Part shown: positions 60,163 to 64,000 of the stretch, piece after piece
How positions within the stretch are numbered: the first letter of the stretch is position 1
Layout of the letters: each line of letters opens with the position of its first letter
Source of the DNA: Streptomyces dengpaensis
GTDB taxonomy: Bacteria; Actinomycetota; Actinomycetes; Streptomycetales; Streptomycetaceae
Length of the DNA: 64,000 bases
Direction of reading: 5' to 3'
Assembly: GCF_002946835.1 (NCBI RefSeq)
Contig: NZ_CP026652.1
Span: 6,634,001-6,698,000 of the forward strand
Program-made: the position numbers and the translations under genes
Notes under the pieces: generated by a model
Told to the model about the DNA's origin: nothing
Database searches by the model: none
What the model saw: the letters and a program-made list of their open reading frames with translations, nothing else

Positions 60163-61977
60163 TCACGTGCTTGACGTTGGCGCGTCAACGGGCAGCACGG
60201 ACGATTGGGGGCCGGATGCGTGGGCAAGGTCTGCTTCGGCCCAGACGACCTTGCCGTCCTGCGCCGGGCGGGTGCCCCATCTGCGGGACAGCTGGGCGAC
60301 CAGGGCGAGGCCGCGGCCGTGCTCGTCGACGGTGCGCGCGCTACGCATACGCGGGGAGTTGACGTCGTCATCGGCCACTTCGAGGGTCAGGACATGGTGT
60401 TGGATCAGACGCAGGCGAATCGGGCCGGCGCTGTGGCGGACGGCGTTGGTGACCAGTTCGCTGACGATCAGCTTCATGTCGTCCACGAGTCCTTCCAGGC
60501 CCCATTCGGCCAGCTGACCGGCGGCCAGGTTCCGGGCGTGGCGGACAGCTGTCTGGTCATTGGGCAGCGTCCAGGAGGCGACCTGGGCAGGGCTGATCGA
60601 GCGGGTGCGGACCAGGAGCAGACTGGCGTCGTCGAACGCCTCCTGATCCTCGACGGACGCCATCGCGCGGGTGCAGAGCTCCTCCAGGGATCGACCCGGT
60701 TGTGCGAGGGCGGTGCCCAGGCGGTGCATGCCCTCCTCGATGTCCTGGCCGCGGGTCTCGATCATGCCGTCGGTGTAGAAGGCGAGGAGAGTGCCCTCGG
60801 GCAGTTCCAGCTCCATGGCCTCGAAGGGGACTGCCAACCCGAAGCCGAGCGGGGCGCCGGTGGGAAGATCGGGGAACATCACCCGGCCCTGCGGGTCGAC
60901 GATCGCGGGCGGCGGGTGCCCGGCCGCGGCCACCGTGCACCGGCGGGTGAGCGGGTCGTAGACGGCATACAGACAGGTGGCGCCCACCACCCCGGCGCAT
61001 TGGTCCGGAGCGTCGCTGTCTCCTTCAGCCAGTCGCTGGACCGTGTCATCGAGGTGCGCCAGCAGTTCGTCGGAGGGCAGCTCCATGCCGGCAAGCGTGT
61101 GGACCGCGGTGCGGAACCTGCCCATCGTCGCGGCAGCGTTGATGCCGTGTCCGACCACATCGCCGACCACGAGGGCCACCCGGGCGCCAGACAGCGGGAT
61201 CACATCGAACCAGTCGCCCCCGACGCCCCTGTCGATGTCGGCGGGCCGGTAGCGCGAGGCCGCCTCGACCGCCGCACCGCCACGCAGACGGTGCGGGAGC
61301 AGATTGCGTTGGAGCGCGAGTGCCGCGCTCTGCTCGCGGCAGTACTGGCGAGCATTGTCCAACGACACCGCGGCGCGCCTGACGAACTCTTCGGCCAGGA
61401 GCAGATCGTCCTCCTGGAACGGCGCCGGATTCTCGGTGCGGATGAACAGCGCCATACCCAGCAGGACGCGCCGCGCGCAGATGGGTACGACCATCGCGGA
61501 GTGCATGCCGTTCTCATGGATCTTCTGCGTCCGCACCGGGTCCCGGTCGATCCATGAGCCCGGAACAGTCTTGAGGACCGGCTCGATGTGTGACCTGCCA
61601 GTGCGCAGGACGTCGGTGAAGGGCGAGGCGGGCGGTACGTAAACGGGCTCACCGCGCACCCACGCGGCTTCCGGCACCCCTCGGCGGACCGAGGCCACGC
61701 CGGCACGCCTGAGAACGGGGAAGCGCTCGCCGATCGAGCCGATGCGGACCGGGGGCCCCTCGCCGAACGGAACCGACTGCTCCAGGTCCACGGCGACGTA
61801 GTCGGCGAACTGGGGCACGGCGAGTTCGGCCAGTTCCTGACCGGTCTGCATCACATCCAGGGTGCTGCCCAGGCGCCCCTGCTCGTCGAGCAGCGCGAAC
61901 GCCGTGTCGGACATGTCAGACGCGTTTATCTGCCTACCAGGTGTTACGCAATTGGTGCTGATCGTGGTCTTAGTCAT
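60163..61977 (-). CDS. GAF-PP2C (SpoIIE-like)-HATPase signalling protein
   Basis: 604 residues. Domains in order: a GAF-like sensor (about 35-205), a SpoIIE/RsbU-type PP2C phosphatase (about 220-450) with GGDWFDVIPL near 253, VGDVVGHGINAAATM near 270 and FDDASLLLVR near 447, and a C-terminal RsbW-type histidine-kinase-like ATPase (about 460-590) with ELVTNAVRHSAGPI and HGRGLALVAQL. Such proteins combine anti-sigma kinase and anti-anti-sigma phosphatase activities and are abundant in streptomycetes; the partner sigma factor is not nearby. ATG 61977 follows GAGGATG; ATG 62016 and ATG at about 61914 are alternatives. Confidence 0.9.
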   Translation of the reverse strand: MTKTTISTNCVTPGRQINASDMSDTAFALLDEQGRLGSTLDVMQTGQELAELAVPQFADYVAVDLEQSVPFGEGPPVRIGSIGERFPVLRRAGVASVRRGVPEAAWVRGEPVYVPPASPFTDVLRTGRSHIEPVLKTVPGSWIDRDPVRTQKIHENGMHSAMVVPICARRVLLGMALFIRTENPAPFQEDDLLLAEEFVRRAAVSLDNARQYCREQSAALALQRNLLPHRLRGGAAVEAASRYRPADIDRGVGGDWFDVIPLSGARVALVVGDVVGHGINAAATMGRFRTAVHTLAGMELPSDELLAHLDDTVQRLAEGDSDAPDQCAGVVGATCLYAVYDPLTRRCTVAAAGHPPPAIVDPQGRVMFPDLPTGAPLGFGLAVPFEAMELELPEGTLLAFYTDGMIETRGQDIEEGMHRLGTALAQPGRSLEELCTRAMASVEDQEAFDDASLLLVRTRSISPAQVASWTLPNDQTAVRHARNLAAGQLAEWGLEGLVDDMKLIVSELVTNAVRHSAGPIRLRLIQHHVLTLEVADDDVNSPRMRSARTVDEHGRGLALVAQLSRRWGTRPAQDGKVVWAEADLAHASGPQSSVLPVDAPTSST

Positions 61978-62252
61978 CGAGCTGTCATCCTCGGATGGCT
62001 TGGGAAGGGGCGACATGGGGCATAGGAATAAATTTGCCAATAACCGGACAATTGACCGGATAGCGCTCTGCCCTGTGACAACGTCGCAGCCGTGGCTAAT
62101 ACCAGTTCGGTCATGAAAGCCCACTGATGGGCTGCGAGGCGGGCGCAGCAAGTGGACGGCATGCATGCGGCAGCCCGGGAAGGGACTGTCCTGAATTTGG
62201 CTCTGTCACGTAATCGGTGGTGACGATGCGTGACCGGTGTCGTTGGTATCGC
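61978..62252. other. AT-richer stretch upstream of the signalling gene and mobile region
   Basis: 275 bp with lower GC than the rest of the window (for example ggaataaatttgccaataac at about 62026). It probably holds the promoter of the signalling gene. From about 62201 it resembles an ISL3 element end (ggctctgtcacgtaatc). Confidence 0.5.
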
Positions 62253-62489
62253 ATGAGAGACGTCAACTCCCTCTTGAATACGGTGTTTTCAGGGCTGTCG
62301 GCGCTGGTCCTTGAGGATGTGCTGGACGAGGGAGAGGTGATCCGTGTGTCGGCGTGGACCCGGCAGGAGCTGGTGCCATGCCCGATAAGCGGGTTGCCGA
62401 CCGCGAGGGTGCACAGCTTCCACGGACATACGGTGGCGGGCTTTTCCGGTGAGCGTGAACTCCTCTCGCTACTGGTATTCATTCGCAGT
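62253..62489 (+). pseudogene. ISL3-family transposase, N-terminal remnant
   Basis: About 75 codons match the ISL3 transposase N-terminus: RDVNSLLNTVFSGLSALVLE, then VIRVSAWTRQELVPCPISGL and PTARVHSFHGHTVAGF, which correspond to the family zinc-finger block (CPxCG...RVHSxYxRT). The second Cys of CPxC is replaced by Ser, and recognisable transposase sequence stops near 62489 where the tnpB element begins. The rest, if present, lies beyond the window. Confidence 0.65.
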
Positions 62490-62531
62490 GCATCGGCCTT
62501 CAGGCCGGTGGTGAAGCGAATCTGTGACTGT

Positions 62532-62608
62532 GGCGCGGAGCGTCACGGATGCTGTCCTGCGGAGCATGAGAGCGCAGGCGCCACCACGGTCGGCGCGGAG
62601 CGTCACGG
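62532..62608 (+). repeat. 17-bp direct repeat pair in the IS left part
   Basis: ggcgcggagcgtcacgg occurs at 62532-62548 and 62592-62608, with 43 bp between. Within the 250-bp non-coding region upstream of tnpB. Confidence 0.7.
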
Positions 62609-62739
62609 GGGTTCGATCCGGAGAGGCCGGGCAACGCCTCCCCCGTTCGGCCCGCTCTGTCTTCCCTGGTTTCAAGGGAGTACCGACCGTTCATACGTTC
62701 CCTCTGGTGGCGGGCGGCGCTCGTTCGTACGATCACCGC

Positions 62740-63963
62740 ATGCAGCTTCGGTACGCCTTCAGGCTGTACCCGGAACCTGGCCAACGCCTCGCGCTGGCCA
62801 GGGCGTTCGGGTGCGCCCGCGTCGTGTACAACGATGCCGTGCGTGCTCGCGAGGACGCCCGCGGGGCGGGCGAGCCATTCCCGACGGCCGGCGAGTTGTC
62901 CAAGAAGCTGATCACCGCCGCGAAGCAGACCGCTTCACGGGCCTGGCTGGGCGAGGTCTCCTCGGTGGTGCTCCAGCAGTCCCTGCGTGACGTGGAGACC
63001 GCCTACAAGAACTTCTTCGCCTCCCTCAAGGGCGAGCGTAAGGGCGCGAAGACCGGTGCGCCCCGCTTCAAGTCCCGCAAGGACAGCCGTCAGTCGATCC
63101 GGTTCACGGCCAATGCCCGCTGGTCGATCACTGGTTCCGGGAGGCTGAACCTCCCGAAGATCGGCGCGGTGAAGGTGAAGTGGTCGAGGACCTTGCCCGC
63201 GCGGCCCTCCTCGGTCACCGTGGTCAAGGACGCGGCCGGACGGTATTTCGCCTCGTTCGTCGTTGACACCGACCCGGGCGCGGACGCCGCCCGGATGCCC
63301 GGCACCGACCAGACGGTCGGCATCGACCTGGGCCTGACCCACTTCGCCGTCCTCTCCGACGGGACGAAGATCGACTCTCCTCGGTTTCTGCGCCGGGCGG
63401 AGAAGAAACTGAAGAAGGCCCAGCGGGAGCTGTCCCGCAAGCAGAAGGGATCGAAGAACCGGGCCAAGGCCCGTCTGAAGGTCGCCCGCGCCCACGCGAA
63501 GGTGGCCGATGCCCGCCGCGAGTTTCACCACCAGCTCTCCACTCAGCTGATCCGCGACAACCAAGCGATCGGCGTGGAGGACCTGGCGGTCCAAGGACTC
63601 GCGCGCACCAGGCTGGCCAGGAGTGTCCATGACGCCGGATGGTCGGCGTTCGTGAACATGCTGGAGTACAAGGCGGCCCGGTACGGGCGGACCCTGGTCA
63701 AGATCGGCCGGTTCGAGCCGACCTCCCAGACCTGCTCGGCCTGCGGTATCAAAGACGGCCCCAAGCCCCTGAACGTCCGGGAATGGACCTGCACCGCCTG
63801 CGGCACCGTCCACGACCGGGACCACAATGCCGCGAAGAACGTCAAAACGGCCGCCGGACGGGCGGTGACAGCCTGCGGAGCGCCGGTAAGACCAGGACTC
63901 GTCCCGGCACAGCGCGAAGAAACAGGAAGCCACGGATTCCCGCCCGAACCCTGTGCCGCGTAG
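62740..63963 (+). CDS. tnpB: TnpB, RNA-guided nuclease of an IS200/IS605-type element
   Basis: 407 residues, full length. OrfB helix-turn-helix N-terminus (YAFRLYPEPGQRLALARAF), wedge region (RKDSRQSIRFTANARWSI) and a RuvC-like nuclease with Asp in GIDLGLTHFAV near 195, Glu in GVEDLAVQGL near 278 and Asp in HDRDHNAAKN near 359. The zinc ribbon CSACG (near 331) and CTACG (near 350) is intact. TnpB proteins use an RNA from the 3' end of the element (omega RNA) to cut DNA next to a target motif, which helps keep the element. All catalytic residues are present, so it may be active. ATG 62740 begins QLRYAFRLYPEPG. Confidence 0.93.
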   Translation: MQLRYAFRLYPEPGQRLALARAFGCARVVYNDAVRAREDARGAGEPFPTAGELSKKLITAAKQTASRAWLGEVSSVVLQQSLRDVETAYKNFFASLKGERKGAKTGAPRFKSRKDSRQSIRFTANARWSITGSGRLNLPKIGAVKVKWSRTLPARPSSVTVVKDAAGRYFASFVVDTDPGADAARMPGTDQTVGIDLGLTHFAVLSDGTKIDSPRFLRRAEKKLKKAQRELSRKQKGSKNRAKARLKVARAHAKVADARREFHHQLSTQLIRDNQAIGVEDLAVQGLARTRLARSVHDAGWSAFVNMLEYKAARYGRTLVKIGRFEPTSQTCSACGIKDGPKPLNVREWTCTACGTVHDRDHNAAKNVKTAAGRAVTACGAPVRPGLVPAQREETGSHGFPPEPCAA

Positions 63964-63971
63964 CGGCACAG
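63951..63971 (+). other. Hairpin overlapping the tnpB stop codon, possible omega RNA part
   Basis: CTGTGCCGC-GTA-GCGGCACAG, a perfect 9-bp stem that contains the tnpB stop codon. In IS605-type elements the guide RNA covers the tnpB 3' end and the right-end hairpins. Confidence 0.5.
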
Positions 63972-64000
63972 CAACGGACGAGAAGGCCAGAATCCTCGGG

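Larger units (their letters stand above)
62490..64000 (+). mobile_element. IS200/IS605-type element carrying only tnpB (right end cut)
   Basis: A left-end hairpin CGGCC-TTCA-GGCCG at 62494-62507 and a complete tnpB. No tnpA is visible between the left hairpin and tnpB. Behind tnpB a perfect 9-bp hairpin (63951-63959 with 63963-63971) and gaatcctcggg at the window edge look like the start of the right-end structure. Direct repeats of 17 bp (62532-62548 and 62592-62608) lie in the left part. It appears to interrupt the ISL3 remnant. Confidence 0.65.

Overview
The window is a stretch of chromosome from a Streptomyces species or a very close relative. GC content is very high, third codon positions are almost all G or C, and GTG, TTG and ATGA/GTGA-coupled starts are frequent. 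The gene order (uvrA ... uvrC-rapZ-yvcK-whiA, gap-pgk-tpiA-secG, pgi, pgl-opcA-zwf-tal-tkt, ctaB/ctaA, the suf operon, dapD) is the streptomycete core order as I remember it. No rRNA, tRNA or CRISPR array was recognised.

Layout. 1-3.5 kb: start of a mycothiol-dependent-isomerase-like gene, then uvrA. 3.5-8.7 kb: YceI protein, MmyB-type regulator, a lacI-pfkB operon with a striking three-fold operator repeat, a Tat/lipoprotein Rieske protein and an HTH regulator. 8.7-14.3 kb: a divergent region with three DnaA-box-like 9-mers, then the overlapping operon uvrC-rapZ-yvcK-whiA. 14.3-17.4 kb: a secreted M14 carboxypeptidase pseudogene with several lesions. 17.5-21.7 kb: gap, pgk-tpiA, secG and an RbpA-family gene. 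21.9-25.9 kb: an MFS exporter, pgi and a membrane protein with a Pro/Tyr/Gln-rich tail. 25.9-29.7 kb: padR plus a MacB/FtsX-type ABC exporter. 29.9-36.6 kb: sugar-binding protein, GH13 alpha-glucosidase, and a second binding protein with two permeases (an alpha-glucoside-type importer lacking its own ATPase). 36.7-43.3 kb: pgl-opcA-zwf-tal-tkt on the minus strand. 43.6-48.2 kb: ctaB, a small conserved protein, a heptad repeat array, an amidohydrolase-like gene, a nucleotidyltransferase and ctaA. 48.3-50.9 kb: ABC-2 exporter and an AAC(3)-type acetyltransferase. 51-57.6 kb: sufR-sufB-sufD-Rieske-sufC-sufS-sufU-sufT. 57.8-59.8 kb: SMR exporter-tetR and dapD. 60.1-64 kb: a GAF/PP2C/HATPase signalling protein, then a mobile region with an ISL3-type transposase remnant and a complete tnpB.

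The middle of the window combines lower glycolysis, glucose-6-phosphate isomerase and the oxidative and non-oxidative pentose phosphate pathway. The sugar-uptake block between pgi and pgl would feed glucosides into them. The suf operon supplies Fe-S clusters, and ctaA/ctaB supply heme for cytochrome oxidase. rapZ, yvcK and whiA link cell-wall and carbon signalling to sporulation. Most genes are ordinary core genes. The items most worth a second look are regulatory and repetitive: the DnaA boxes before uvrC, the triple LacI-type repeat, the 13-bp motif shared by the padR and glucosidase promoters, the alternative RNA folds between secG and the RbpA gene, the heptad array at 45.1 kb, the domain inserted in the sugar permease, and the orphan tnpB at the right edge.
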